Notes: generated by a model not told the origin, from the letters alone. A stretch of 33,678 nucleotides of DNA from Herbaspirillum lusitanum P6-12 (GCF_000256565.1 NZ_AJHH01000547.1:1-33678); one strand, 5' to 3'. Positions 1 to 8,637 are shown, counted from the stretch's first letter. Program-made: numbers and translations.

Positions 1-19
1 CCCCCGTCGGCGGGTTTTT
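1..19 (+). terminator. Right arm of a probable intrinsic terminator cut by the window edge
   Basis: The window opens with a C- and G-rich run (CCCCCGTCGGCGGG) followed directly by TTTTT, which looks like the 3' arm and U-tract of a rho-independent terminator for a gene to the left. The left arm lies outside the window, so the stem cannot be confirmed. Confidence 0.3.
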
Positions 20-1145
20 GAGTGCATTCCGAAAGCACTCGACTCAGGCATCCGCGACCGTCAGCGCCAACTTCAGCGCCGGACTCTATGAATGGGAGTT
101 GATGGTACGCGGCGAAGCTGCCGCAGGTAGAATGAGCCATGCTGCGCTCGCGAATGCACAACAAAAACTACAACAATTGTATGCGCAATATTCCGTCGCC
201 CTGCCGGAAATCGCCCGGCTGCTTGCCAATCTCAGCGAACTGAATCGATTGCCGCAACAAGATCTCTATACGTCTGAACGCTTTAGGACGGATCTGGCGC
301 ATGCTCGCGCAGCAGTGGAGTCGCGCGTCGCCGTGCGCAGAAAAGGACCTCGCCCGCCACAGCAAAAAATTTGCGCCGTATGTAATCAATCTGTCGCGCA
401 ATGGCTGCCGCACCCCGATGCCGGCGGCGACCGGACATTCATGAGGCAAGTCGAAACAGTCGGCTCAACGCTTCAGAATTATTTATGTCCGAGTTGTGGC
501 TGTAATGATCGAGACCGCCATCTTTGGCTGTATTTGACTCATACAAAAATTCTCGAAAACGCGGGCTCAAAACGCATTCTGCATATTGCACCGGAGGCGG
601 CGCTCGAGCCATTGATATTCAGACTACATCCTCGTGAATATGTCACAGGAGATCTTTTCCCGAAAATTGCACACCATCGCAAAATCAATGCTGAACAACT
701 GGATTTCCCCGACGGCTATTTCGATTTGATCATTTGCAACCATGTGCTTGAGCACGTGAGTCGGCCCGAAACGGCAATCGCTGAATTCAGCCGCTGCCTT
801 GCGCCGGGCGGCCATTTGATTGCGCAGACGCCGTACTCTCCGGTGTTGTGCAAAACATTTGAACTAACCAAACCCATCTCGGAGGCGTTCGCCACGCAAT
901 ATTTTGGACAAAACGATCATGTCAGATTATTTGGCGCTGACATTCTCGATTATTTCCGCAACTCAGGCCTGGCGGGAGATCTTTATCCCCATACGACAGT
1001 ACTCGGAGAAATCGATGCAGACACATACGGCTGCAATGGGCGTGAGCCATTCTTTTTATTTGCAAAAGGGCCGGTACCAGTCTTCACGAATGAAGGAGCG
1101 GATAGGATTATCCGCAATGAACCTACAACGCCGACTTTACGCTGA
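18..1145 (+). CDS. Zinc-ribbon class I SAM-dependent methyltransferase
   Basis: A predicted 375-residue cytoplasmic methyltransferase. The N-terminal 110 residues are helical and unassigned. A zinc-ribbon-like segment follows, with Cys119/Cys122 and Cys157/Cys160, and then a class I SAM-binding fold: an ILHIAPE strand near 189, the acidic YVTGDLFP strand, an LDFPDGYFDLIICNHVLEHV motif (post-motif region typical of the Methyltransf_11 group) and LAPGGHLI. The acceptor is unknown; with glycan genes downstream, a sugar or a modified surface polymer is a reasonable guess. The start is uncertain: the TTG at 18 lies in the U-tract of the putative terminator, and the ATG at 102 (Met29) is an alternative. 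The 3' end overlaps the convergent next gene by 9 bp. Confidence 0.75.
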   Translation: MSAFRKHSTQASATVSANFSAGLYEWELMVRGEAAAGRMSHAALANAQQKLQQLYAQYSVALPEIARLLANLSELNRLPQQDLYTSERFRTDLAHARAAVESRVAVRRKGPRPPQQKICAVCNQSVAQWLPHPDAGGDRTFMRQVETVGSTLQNYLCPSCGCNDRDRHLWLYLTHTKILENAGSKRILHIAPEAALEPLIFRLHPREYVTGDLFPKIAHHRKINAEQLDFPDGYFDLIICNHVLEHVSRPETAIAEFSRCLAPGGHLIAQTPYSPVLCKTFELTKPISEAFATQYFGQNDHVRLFGADILDYFRNSGLAGDLYPHTTVLGEIDADTYGCNGREPFFLFAKGPVPVFTNEGADRIIRNEPTTPTLR

Positions 1146-1913
1146 CTTACCTAACATGCTCTTCCAATAGTCATTCTGTTGAACCGATTGCATCAAGATC
1201 ATGTTGTCTTGTATGAACTTAATATCTATGTTGATGGCCAAGTAATCCGCCATTAATTTTTCATCGCTTATAAATTTCGGCCAACTATTCGCGGAAAGAA
1301 ACATACTGTTATATCCGGGAAGTGAGAAGACGAACTTAAAATCTTTTGTCAGAGATTCCGTCATCTCTTTTTGCACGTTCTTTTGCGTGTTTAGTGAATA
1401 TATGCCATTTTCGTTTAGGCTATTTTTCAGAAGAGATGAAAATTTGCCGGAGGTAACAAACTCCGGGATATCCAGGCTCTCCGTCCATATGTCACAGCAG
1501 ATGTAGTCGTATTTCTTGGCCGATCTTTTGATAAAGCTATTTGCATCTTCGTGAAATAGCTCTACGTTATTTGCATCGATATCAAAAAAATAACTGTGAG
1601 CGGCTTCGAACAGATCCCGATTGAGGTCAACTATATCAATCTGCGCATCAGGATACATATCGCGAACCGCCTGAATTGCAATGCCGGCACCCAATCCCAG
1701 GAATAAGGCATTACGAACGCCGCCAGGAATGCACAGCGCTCCGTACGATAAATTCTTGGTGAATACATGCACATGAAATTTGGGTTGATTCAGCTTTATC
1801 GCTCCTTGGACGCGATTGAAGGGAGGCCCAATAAAAAGCTGTCTTTGCGTGTCGCCATCGGCATCTGCTACTTCGATAATTTTAACGTTGGGTGACTCGA
1901 AAAGTATTGTCAT
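1137..1913 (-). CDS. Spermidine-synthase-like SAM-fold protein
   Basis: A 258-residue protein of the polyamine aminopropyltransferase/spermidine synthase-like fold. The nucleotide-binding loop GLGAG, the acidic residue ending strand 2 (IDIVDLN), a later HEDANSF segment and the YDYICCDIWTES motif (the D-x-[YFW]-like active-site strand) are all visible. Many family members without the full polyamine-binding set have unknown roles, so true spermidine synthase activity is not claimed. The ATG at 1913 is chosen because GGAAGAA stands about 7 nt upstream; a TTG at 1940 would add nine residues. It is flanked by methyltransferases on the other strand and probably has its own promoter in the AT-rich stretch 1914-2039. 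Confidence 0.7.
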   Translation of the reverse strand: MTILFESPNVKIIEVADADGDTQRQLFIGPPFNRVQGAIKLNQPKFHVHVFTKNLSYGALCIPGGVRNALFLGLGAGIAIQAVRDMYPDAQIDIVDLNRDLFEAAHSYFFDIDANNVELFHEDANSFIKRSAKKYDYICCDIWTESLDIPEFVTSGKFSSLLKNSLNENGIYSLNTQKNVQKEMTESLTKDFKFVFSLPGYNSMFLSANSWPKFISDEKLMADYLAINIDIKFIQDNMILMQSVQQNDYWKSMLGKSA

Positions 1914-2039
1914 GCTATTTTCTTCCAAAAACGAATGCAAATTAGGGCCGAACGGGCGGCATACTATCGGTATGCATGTAGTCTGAGGCTTGGATTCTGC
2001 TTCGCATCGGCAGAATAAAGCGAGAATTCCGGCTTAATC

Positions 2040-2864
2040 ATGCGTCGCGAACCAAGCGCAAATACGGTATCATTTTTTCAGCCATTCATAAAAAGCAAAG
2101 CGACACGAACTGCTACTTTCTACTCTTTTACAAACACAATGCCATCCTCCCCACGCAATTATCCGACCGTCGATTACGATACCCATGCTCGGACCTGCGC
2201 TCCTGATGCTTTTTGGGCGCAGGTAAAACGCACCGTGCACGGCAAACCGGTACCGGACTCGCAGATCGAACTCATTGTCGCTGAAATAAAACGCCAGTTG
2301 GCCCTTTCGACTCAAGACAACCTGCTCGATCTCGCCTGCGGCAACGGAGCGTTGTCGCACCTCCTCATAGACTCGTGCGCAACCTTGGCCGGCATCGATA
2401 TATCGGCATATCTGATCGATGTCGCGAAAAAGCATTTCGCGCAAGCACCGCGCGTCACATTTATCGAAAACGATGTGACAATGTATTTGAGCACCGAGCC
2501 AGCCCCGTTACGTTTTACGAAAGTACTTTGTTACGGCAGCTTTATGTACTTCCCGGACGATGTAGCACATGCGACGCTACGCCTCATCGGTGAACGCTTC
2601 AGCAACGTGCAATCGATCTTCATCGGCAACCTGCCGGATCGTGATCGTGTGAGCGCTTTTTATACACAACGAGATCCCATGCCCAATGAGCTTGACGATC
2701 CTCAGGCACAAATCGGCATCTGGCGGACCAAGGAAACGTTTTCTGCGATGGCGGCGACCGCAGGATGGAGGACTAGCTTTTCAAATATGGCAGATGAATT
2801 CTATTCCACTCACTACCGCTACGATGCACTGTTGCATCGCCGAGATATAACCGTCACGCGCTAG
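2040..2864 (+). CDS. Class I SAM-dependent methyltransferase
   Basis: A small-molecule or sugar methyltransferase candidate of 274 residues from the ATG at 2040, or 241 residues from the ATG at 2139, where a methyltransferase-like sequence starts (PSSPRNYPTVDYDTHA). Motif I is clear (LLDLACGNGALSHLL), followed by the acidic strand (AGIDISAYLIDVAKKHF) and a motif II/III region (KVLCYGSFMYFPDD). Neither start has a strong Shine-Dalgarno sequence, so the first 33 residues may be untranslated. The last 4 bp overlap the convergent wbqC-like gene. Its substrate may be the glycan built by the operon to its right; this is inference from position only. Confidence 0.7.
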   Translation: MRREPSANTVSFFQPFIKSKATRTATFYSFTNTMPSSPRNYPTVDYDTHARTCAPDAFWAQVKRTVHGKPVPDSQIELIVAEIKRQLALSTQDNLLDLACGNGALSHLLIDSCATLAGIDISAYLIDVAKKHFAQAPRVTFIENDVTMYLSTEPAPLRFTKVLCYGSFMYFPDDVAHATLRLIGERFSNVQSIFIGNLPDRDRVSAFYTQRDPMPNELDDPQAQIGIWRTKETFSAMAATAGWRTSFSNMADEFYSTHYRYDALLHRRDITVTR

Positions 2865-3577
2865 ACGAGCAACTGCGAATTGGTCTGCAAGGCGTTCCGC
2901 ACTGCTTGCGGATCATTCCACATCAGGACATCAAGAATGGACAAATGCGGTTCAAAGATGAAGCCACGGGTGTCATAAACCATCGGACTGAATTCCAGAA
3001 AGCGTAATTCAATACTGCGGTCTTCAAAGCTGCTGGGATTAAAAATATTACGACCGCCTGCAGGATTCACATACATATCGGCGCCCATCAGCGCACTGAT
3101 ATGCGGAGCCCAGTCCCCTGCCCCCATTTGTTCTGGCAAGGGAAACATTTGCTGCGATGCGATCGTATAGTTGAACGGCAACTCCAGATAATCGCAAACC
3201 GCTTTCAATCCACGGACATTCAAGCTCACCAAAGAGTCATCGCACGTGTCGGAGATTGCCGCAATAACCAATGCCTCCACTTGCGCAAAATAAGGCGCTC
3301 TTTTTCGATAGTGACTGAGTTTCCCCAACGTGCTGAGGCGAGAGTCGGCCATATTCGACACTCTTGCTTCATGCGTTTTTATCCTTATAGAGCTATTCGA
3401 TAAGGCGACATTGACATAGTTGACTCCGCCGGAAGGATGCAATACACGATTACGGCTCATCCAGCTCTTCGGGGTATATTGAGTGATATCAAAAACCACC
3501 CACGCATCGGTATGCGAAATCAGCGCAAAATGCCCCAGATAAGGGAAGAAATAGGGTTGCATAATCCCTAGTTTCAC
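2861..3577 (-). CDS. WbqC family protein
   Basis: A 238-residue member of the WbqC-like family (PF08889), recognised from the N-terminal IMQPYFFPYLGHF signature, the DAWVVFDITQYTPKSWMSRNR segment and the C-terminal PNPSSFE/SIEL... region. The family recurs in O-antigen, capsule and flagellin-glycan loci and is thought to take part in modification of nucleotide-activated sugars, possibly acylation, but the reaction is not settled. It is the last gene of a leftward operon: its ATG overlaps the stop of the upstream DegT gene by 4 bp (ATGA), which indicates translational coupling. The intact family length and coupling suggest a working gene. Confidence 0.85.
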   Translation of the reverse strand: MKLGIMQPYFFPYLGHFALISHTDAWVVFDITQYTPKSWMSRNRVLHPSGGVNYVNVALSNSSIRIKTHEARVSNMADSRLSTLGKLSHYRKRAPYFAQVEALVIAAISDTCDDSLVSLNVRGLKAVCDYLELPFNYTIASQQMFPLPEQMGAGDWAPHISALMGADMYVNPAGGRNIFNPSSFEDRSIELRFLEFSPMVYDTRGFIFEPHLSILDVLMWNDPQAVRNALQTNSQLLV

Positions 3578-4776
3578 CCCAGAGCCTCCACGACATTACG
3601 TACGCGATCAGCTTGTATATGTGCTTGCCGGATGATATCGGCAATCAATGCGACTTTATCGGCATCCGTCTTGGCGCCAATCGGCAGCTCCAGCAAACTT
3701 GCACATAAACTGTCAGCAATCGGCAACGCACCTACCGACACCGCATGCGTACCATGACGATACCATCCGGACGCTAGACGAGAACTGCTTTCAATGTTCT
3801 CGGCTCGCAATACCTTGCGTAAGGCCTGCGCACTTAATCCGAATTGAACCTCATCGATTGCCAACATCAGGCATTGCTGATTACTCCGGTCAACACCGAC
3901 TGCTTTACGAATGGTCACACCCGGTATCCCCGACAAGGACGCCGCATAGCGTGCTGCCAACAATCCATTATTGGCAATATGAATCTCCAAATCGTCGAAA
4001 CTCATTAAAGCAATCGCTGCCTGCGCTTCGGAAAAACGGCCATTGCTGGTTTTGACAACCGGCACCGGCCGGCCCATACCGTAGTTACTCCGGATATTAC
4101 GAACATGCGCAGCCAGGTCATCATCGTTCGTCGCGATAAAAGCACCCTCGCCGCAACTCAGCACATGCGCCGACTGCAACGAAAATACCTCCAGCCGTCC
4201 TCGTCCGCCTAGGCTCACACCATCAGTCGAGGAACCAAAGGCTTGGGACGAGTCGAAATAAAGCGGAATATCGTAACGGTCGGCAAGCTCCTGCAATGCG
4301 CTTGCATCGGCCGCCCCGCCCCAGGCATTCACCGCCAAAATCGCATTGATGCCGCCCTTCTCCAGATGAATTTTCGCAGCCTCTGCGCTCAACATGCCGG
4401 TATCGGCATCAACATCGCAAAAAACCGGCTCTGCATCGGCCCAGGCAAGCGACTGGGCAGTGAAGATATCGCTAATCCCGGGTACCAGAACTTTTCCATG
4501 CAATCGCAGCGCCTGCGCTGCAAGACACAAAGCGATGGCCTCGTTTGTAATACACATCGCATGAGCGACGCTAAGATATTCAGCAAGGCGAGCTTCCAAC
4601 CTTTGCGCCAACGGCCCGTGATTCGTGTAGTACTGTCGAGTGAAAATATCCCTGAATGCAATCTCATATCGAGACCATTCAGGAAAATATTCCTGTCCCG
4701 GACGCAATAGCTGCGGCATCGCAGGCGCCGCTCCAAATACGGCCAGATCCTTGCCAACATTGCGGATGGTGCTCAT
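3574..4776 (-). CDS. DegT/DnrJ/EryC1/StrS-family PLP protein with His at the Schiff-base position
   Basis: A 400-residue fold-type I PLP protein of the sugar aminotransferase family. The cofactor region is conserved: PLYFDSSQAFGS gives the pyridine-binding Asp175, and FSLQSAHVLSCGEGA aligns with the usual FS-x4-K-x4-GEG block. The catalytic lysine is replaced by His204. In the same family, His at this place is the hallmark of PLP/PMP-dependent sugar 3-dehydratases such as ColD and the E1 enzymes, which remove a hydroxyl instead of transaminating. A ColD-like dehydratase for a keto-deoxy sugar is therefore a better guess than an aminotransferase. It overlaps its paralogue upstream (4 bp) and wbqC downstream (4 bp), so the three are probably co-translated. 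Confidence 0.8.
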   Translation of the reverse strand: MSTIRNVGKDLAVFGAAPAMPQLLRPGQEYFPEWSRYEIAFRDIFTRQYYTNHGPLAQRLEARLAEYLSVAHAMCITNEAIALCLAAQALRLHGKVLVPGISDIFTAQSLAWADAEPVFCDVDADTGMLSAEAAKIHLEKGGINAILAVNAWGGAADASALQELADRYDIPLYFDSSQAFGSSTDGVSLGGRGRLEVFSLQSAHVLSCGEGAFIATNDDDLAAHVRNIRSNYGMGRPVPVVKTSNGRFSEAQAAIALMSFDDLEIHIANNGLLAARYAASLSGIPGVTIRKAVGVDRSNQQCLMLAIDEVQFGLSAQALRKVLRAENIESSSRLASGWYRHGTHAVSVGALPIADSLCASLLELPIGAKTDADKVALIADIIRQAHIQADRVRNVVEALG

Positions 4777-5972
4777 GCAAAACCTCGCTGTTTAATATCC
4801 TGTGCATGCTTCTGAATAAATGCGAGGAAATGCGCGATCTGCTCGACATCGGCTTCGCTGACAAAATAACCACAAGGCAGTAATAGGAATTTTTTCGCCA
4901 GTCGCTCGGTCTGTGCCAGATCGCCCCACAACATGGGATATCCGGTCGACTTTAAATGCAATGGAGGTGAATAATAAGGACGGCATAGCATATTTTCCGC
5001 ATTGAGCAGACTAATCGTCGCCTCCCTGGTCAATGGCCAATCGTCGAGCAACTCCACCAGGATATTTTTAAAACCGCAACGCTCGCTTTCGTCAAACTCA
5101 CGTAGCTTAATCCCCGGCACCGTCGCCAAACAACGTTGATAAGCACGATAACGCTGGAGATTCGCCGCCATTTGTTCATCAACATCATCAAGGCAAGCCA
5201 ATGCCATTGACGCATGCATTTCATTTTGCTGCACACCCAGTGCGCATACCTCATCGGGGATGCCATCCGCTCCGACGCCAAAATCACGCATCGTGCGCAG
5301 ACGCTCTGCCAGCACGTCGTCGTTCGTGGTGACGTAGCCGCCTTCGAAGGCATTGAATAATTTGCTCGACTGCATGGAAAAACATTCGGCCCGCGCGCAA
5401 GATCCGATCTTCCTTCCCTTGTAAGACTCGTATACAGACTCCACTGCATCTATCAACAATGGAATGCCCGTACGTTCAGACAAAGCTTCCAAACCATCAA
5501 TGTCACAACAGTTGACTATGGGGTGCACGCCCAAAATCAAGGCGGTATTTTCGTTAATGCAAGTTGCCGCCGTTTCCCCTGTAATGCACAACAGATCGGG
5601 ATCAACTTCGCAGAAATGCGGCGTCAATCCGGCCCAGGCGACAATATCGGCGAGACGACGATAGGTTAGCGACGGCATCACGACTTCCGTGCGCCCCGGC
5701 AACGCCAAGCACTTCATCGCCAGCACCAATCCCCAAAATCCACCGCAAAATGAGACGCAGTGACGCGCTTCATGAAACTCAGCAAGACGCCGCTCCATCA
5801 GCGTTTCCACCGGCCCATGCCCGGTACTGGTTTGCGCATCGAAGAATTTACGAGAATATTTAAGAAACGACTCAATGTCCGGCCGCACCAGATTTGAAAC
5901 GGATTTAATCTGCTCAAATAACGGCTTTCCGCCGCCTAAAGCCAGATCGTTCAGCTCTACTTTTATTGCCAT
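4773..5972 (-). CDS. DegT/DnrJ/EryC1/StrS-family sugar aminotransferase
   Basis: A 399-residue paralogue of the next gene in the operon, with the same spacing of key residues. It keeps the Schiff-base lysine: FSMQSSKLFNAFEGGY places Lys204, and PLLIDAVESVYES places the pyridine-binding Asp175. The family transfers an amino group from glutamate to a keto group of a nucleotide-linked sugar, in the cytoplasm. The block K-LFN-FEGG resembles a DegT subgroup with a K-FFN-FEGG signature. It lies 39 bp after the GT31-like gene and overlaps the following DegT gene by 4 bp. The pair may supply 3-deoxy and amino changes to one sugar, or act as a heteromer in which the His paralogue needs this partner; both are inference. 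Confidence 0.85.
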   Translation of the reverse strand: MAIKVELNDLALGGGKPLFEQIKSVSNLVRPDIESFLKYSRKFFDAQTSTGHGPVETLMERRLAEFHEARHCVSFCGGFWGLVLAMKCLALPGRTEVVMPSLTYRRLADIVAWAGLTPHFCEVDPDLLCITGETAATCINENTALILGVHPIVNCCDIDGLEALSERTGIPLLIDAVESVYESYKGRKIGSCARAECFSMQSSKLFNAFEGGYVTTNDDVLAERLRTMRDFGVGADGIPDEVCALGVQQNEMHASMALACLDDVDEQMAANLQRYRAYQRCLATVPGIKLREFDESERCGFKNILVELLDDWPLTREATISLLNAENMLCRPYYSPPLHLKSTGYPMLWGDLAQTERLAKKFLLLPCGYFVSEADVEQIAHFLAFIQKHAQDIKQRGFA

Positions 5973-6011
5973 GACTCAGTTACCCCGTATTAGCATCATT
6001 TCTCGTTATTA

Positions 6012-7010
6012 CTACTTGATCGACGTGATCTTAAGCGAGGAGCCGGTAACATCCAGATGCTTGGTCGGCTGAGTAGAAAAAGCAGCCTGCTTGGGAGAAG
6101 CCTCGACGGCACCCGGCCAACTCAATCCGAATTCGTTGACGTCCTTCATTTCGGTAAGATCGGTATTTTCGAAGAGCAGGACGTCGCCGACCAGCTTATC
6201 TTCATAGTATTCGCCTTCGAACAAGCCGGGAAACCGCAAGAGTGAAAGCACCAGCTTTTCGACCGCCTGGGGTCCCAGATAATAGGCTTCGCCGGAGGCC
6301 CATGGACGCAATACCGGACGACCATAGACACGCCTGTTCAAATCTTGGTCATGACACAAGCCCCAATGCAGACAACGATCATGCGAAAGGCTGGCCGAAG
6401 GTACTCCGACGTAGGTGTTTTCATCGATGAACTGCGCGAGGCGCTGACGCAATTTCTCCCCGTCTTGCAAGACCATTTCGTCATCAACTTTCATGATGCC
6501 GACATTGTTTCCGATATTTTCATATGCCCAGGTGAAGGCAGCCGCAACCTTTTGAGGACGCGACTCATATCTGTCGGACGCATCCACTTGCAATGCACGG
6601 ACATGTCCAATTGATGGCGCATCAGATCCACTGACGATCATATATTCGATATTCGCCTGATCGAATTGCGCCGCCAATTTCAAGGCTTGCACTTCATTTT
6701 TCTTGCTTGCAATAATCAGCGTCAGTTTTTTAATCCCCGACGTTTTTTTCACCAGTTCTTTGTAGTCGCCAAGAATCTCGTTGTTATAGGGTGCTGTCGA
6801 GATTGCCGATTTCAAATACCTCACCGACATGCTGTGATTGCCGCGCGCATGTTCGACCTGAAAACGTTTGTAGTCCAACGACCATTTATAAGCCGATGGT
6901 ATATGCAAGAAATCGGCTTCAAGTCTGTCGCATTCTTTTAAAATGCTATCCCAAGTTAGCGGTGCAATCGGCAACTGCAGAAGGGTAGTGGCTCGTTGGT
7001 TGAAATTCAT
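6012..7010 (-). CDS. GT31-like (beta-1,3-galactosyltransferase-type) glycosyltransferase
   Basis: A 332-residue protein with an N-terminal helical segment (1-95), possibly tetratricopeptide-like, followed by a glycosyltransferase A domain. Landmarks match the galactosyltransferase 31 pattern: GIMKVDDEMV with the metal-binding Asp176/Asp177, SGEAYYLG (240-246) in the position of the GT31 G-x-Y-x-x-S strand, and YYEDKLVGDVL (268-278) in the position of the E-D-V-x-x-G motif that carries the catalytic acid. No signal peptide or membrane segment is seen, so it should work in the cytoplasm. The start codon overlaps the stop of a small upstream ORF as ATGA. It heads the leftward operon with the DegT pair and WbqC. 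Confidence 0.6.
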   Translation of the reverse strand: MNFNQRATTLLQLPIAPLTWDSILKECDRLEADFLHIPSAYKWSLDYKRFQVEHARGNHSMSVRYLKSAISTAPYNNEILGDYKELVKKTSGIKKLTLIIASKKNEVQALKLAAQFDQANIEYMIVSGSDAPSIGHVRALQVDASDRYESRPQKVAAAFTWAYENIGNNVGIMKVDDEMVLQDGEKLRQRLAQFIDENTYVGVPSASLSHDRCLHWGLCHDQDLNRRVYGRPVLRPWASGEAYYLGPQAVEKLVLSLLRFPGLFEGEYYEDKLVGDVLLFENTDLTEMKDVNEFGLSWPGAVEASPKQAAFSTQPTKHLDVTGSSLKITSIK

Positions 7011-7150
7011 TTTTTATCCAATCCGATTCTGACGATGTCTGTGGTGAAACTCATCTCATAAATATAGTCGCGAGCGCGAACGGTTCTGCCTGGAAGATCA
7101 TGCAAGAGGAAAAAAGCAGCGTTCATCATCCCAAAGGAATCTTCATACAT
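7007..7150 (-). CDS. Small hypothetical ORF coupled to the GT31-like gene
   Basis: A 47-residue open frame beginning MYEDSFGMMNAAFF and ending DIVRIGLDKK. Its stop overlaps the next gene's start as ATGA, the pattern used throughout this operon. The residue mix looks coding. The start is unclear: GAAGGAG abuts the ATG at 7150 with no spacing, and a TTG at 7159 or a later ATG could be used. The frame is closed upstream by TAG, so it could instead be the 3' remnant of a longer gene. No family was recognised. Confidence 0.4.
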   Translation of the reverse strand: MYEDSFGMMNAAFFLLHDLPGRTVRARDYIYEMSFTTDIVRIGLDKK

Positions 7151-7159
7151 CTCCTTCAA

Positions 7160-7506
7160 AAATCGCTTCCGTTTCGATTTATTGCTGCCAATCCTGCGTT
7201 TATTCTATGTTGCTGATACAGTGGCCGAATTTTACGCACGAAGGATGCATGAGTAAGTTGCCATCTTAAAGGCAAGACAAGCAGTCAAAGGGACGATAAC
7301 ATGCCGATTTAACCCTCAACTTCGCATTTGGACAAGGTCCCGCCGAAGCCTGAGCACAGATTGCCGGTGTTTTTCTGATCGGCCAAAAGAGGAAAACCCC
7401 ACGCTTGCACCTCTGCAAGCCAAGAAGTATATAAATAAATCAACAAAAAGACGTCCAAAAAGCAGGGTTTTCTCCCCTTGTCTCTTGATGTTTCATTGGC
7501 ATACTT
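7160..7506. other. Intergenic region upstream of the leftward glycan operon
   Basis: No convincing gene is present. It holds a perfect 7-bp hairpin GCTTGCA/TGCAAGC at 7403-7420 (loop CCTC), then an A+T-rich stretch around 7428-7450. The leftward operon promoter should lie here, but no clear -35/-10 pair stood out. Confidence 0.4.
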
Positions 7507-7767
7507 TCAATGAGAGAATCGCTGAATCAGCTTGGATAATTGCTCGCTGCAGTGGAACATATGCTGCAAAGCGAATAGCAGTGTGACCTTGAACCGGGAT
7601 GATAATCGACACACGATCAGTGCCGCCCCGTCAAGAACAGCAAACAGAGGTCCGATCCCGAATGCCTCAGGCGCGCCAAAGCTAATATCCATTAGGTTAC
7701 TGACCAGCGATTCACCTGTTGCGACAGCTTCTGCTCCAGTCACAACGCATTGATTCATCCTAGGCAT
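7507..7767 (-). CDS. Doubtful hypothetical ORF
   Basis: An open frame of 86 residues from the ATG at 7767. The composition is mildly hydrophobic in the middle (GIGPLFAVLDGAALIVC), which could be one membrane segment. No good ribosome-binding site, no recognised family and no operon partner. It may be chance. Confidence 0.2.
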   Translation of the reverse strand: MPRMNQCVVTGAEAVATGESLVSNLMDISFGAPEAFGIGPLFAVLDGAALIVCRLSSRFKVTLLFALQHMFHCSEQLSKLIQRFSH

Positions 7768-7866
7768 CAAACACTAGGGACGTCGCAGGAGAGACGATTG
7801 GATCAACCGCCCGCAAACAATCCGTAACCGAAAATGACTTTAACGTTTCGAAAGCCGACTTCAATA

Positions 7867-8595
7867 ATGAACCGAATTCGTATTATCAACCTGGACGATG
7901 CCGTAGCCAGAAGGTCGATTTTTGCAGAGCAAAATCAGCATCTCGATTATGAATTCGTCAATGCCATCAGGGGGGCATCTGTGGATGCGCAGGTATTGTC
8001 GGATCCCAATCTTTTTGGAACCGGCCTGCAATATACCAAAGGGGCATACGGATGTGCACTTTCCCATTTAACAGCCTGGTTTGATGCGATAGATAGCAAC
8101 GAAGTCATCACGATCGCTGAAGACGATGCCATCTTTAGGTACGATTTCCAATTAATGCATCAGCATCTACTGAACAATCTGCCGCAAGATTGGGATATCG
8201 TAATGTGGGGCTGGAATTTTGATTCAATCCTGTCATTGAATGCCATGCCTGATGTTTCATCAACCGTCCTTTTTTTCGATCAGAATCAACTGCGGAATAA
8301 AACCTACGAATTTCAACTATCCAAGCAAGCCCCGGTCCTACTGCCTCTGGACAAATGCTTCGGCACGCCGGCATATAGCATTAGCCCCAAAGGCGCTGAA
8401 AAATTTGTCAAAGGATGCTTCCCGCTGGAACATTTTCATTTATATTTCCCCGGTATCAACAGGGAGCTTCCCAATAACGGCATTGATATAGCGATGAACA
8501 GGATTTACGCATCCACAAATTCATACGCCTGCTTCCCGCCACTGGTCGTTACAAAAAACGAGCACGAGATTTCAAGCGTCCAGACTAATCGATAG
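7867..8595 (+). CDS. Glycosyltransferase family 25 (LPS biosynthesis type)
   Basis: A 242-residue GT25 protein, the group that includes LPS galactosyl- and glucosyltransferases such as Lex1/LgtB. Signatures are the N-terminal RIRIINLDDAVARR strand, the GAYGCALSHLTAW motif (about 60-71) and the acidic AEDDAIF metal-binding motif (about 84-90), followed by DWDIVMWGW. It should transfer a hexose to lipopolysaccharide or another surface glycan at the inner face of the membrane. The ATG at 7867 gives the family's usual N-terminus; the ATG at 7834 would add 11 residues, and neither has a strong ribosome-binding site. It stands alone on the plus strand, with glmU following after 124 bp. Confidence 0.8.
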   Translation: MNRIRIINLDDAVARRSIFAEQNQHLDYEFVNAIRGASVDAQVLSDPNLFGTGLQYTKGAYGCALSHLTAWFDAIDSNEVITIAEDDAIFRYDFQLMHQHLLNNLPQDWDIVMWGWNFDSILSLNAMPDVSSTVLFFDQNQLRNKTYEFQLSKQAPVLLPLDKCFGTPAYSISPKGAEKFVKGCFPLEHFHLYFPGINRELPNNGIDIAMNRIYASTNSYACFPPLVVTKNEHEISSVQTNR

Positions 8596-8608
8596 AACTC
8601 ATTTGTTA

Positions 8609-8637
8609 TTTTCCTTGGCAAGCCCCGGGTGTATACT
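8609..8637 (+). promoter_or_regulatory. Candidate sigma70 promoter for glmU
   Basis: TATACT at 8632-8637 matches the -10 consensus in five of six positions. A weak -35 (TTTTCC, 8609-8614) sits 17 bp upstream. TTGGCA at 8615-8620 is a better -35 hexamer but lies only 11 bp from the -10. glmU starts about 80 bp downstream. Confidence 0.35.

Noticed and set aside
8615-8637. TTGGCA/TATACT as a standard glmU promoter
   Set aside because: Spacer of 11 bp is too short; a weaker -35 at 17 bp is preferred.
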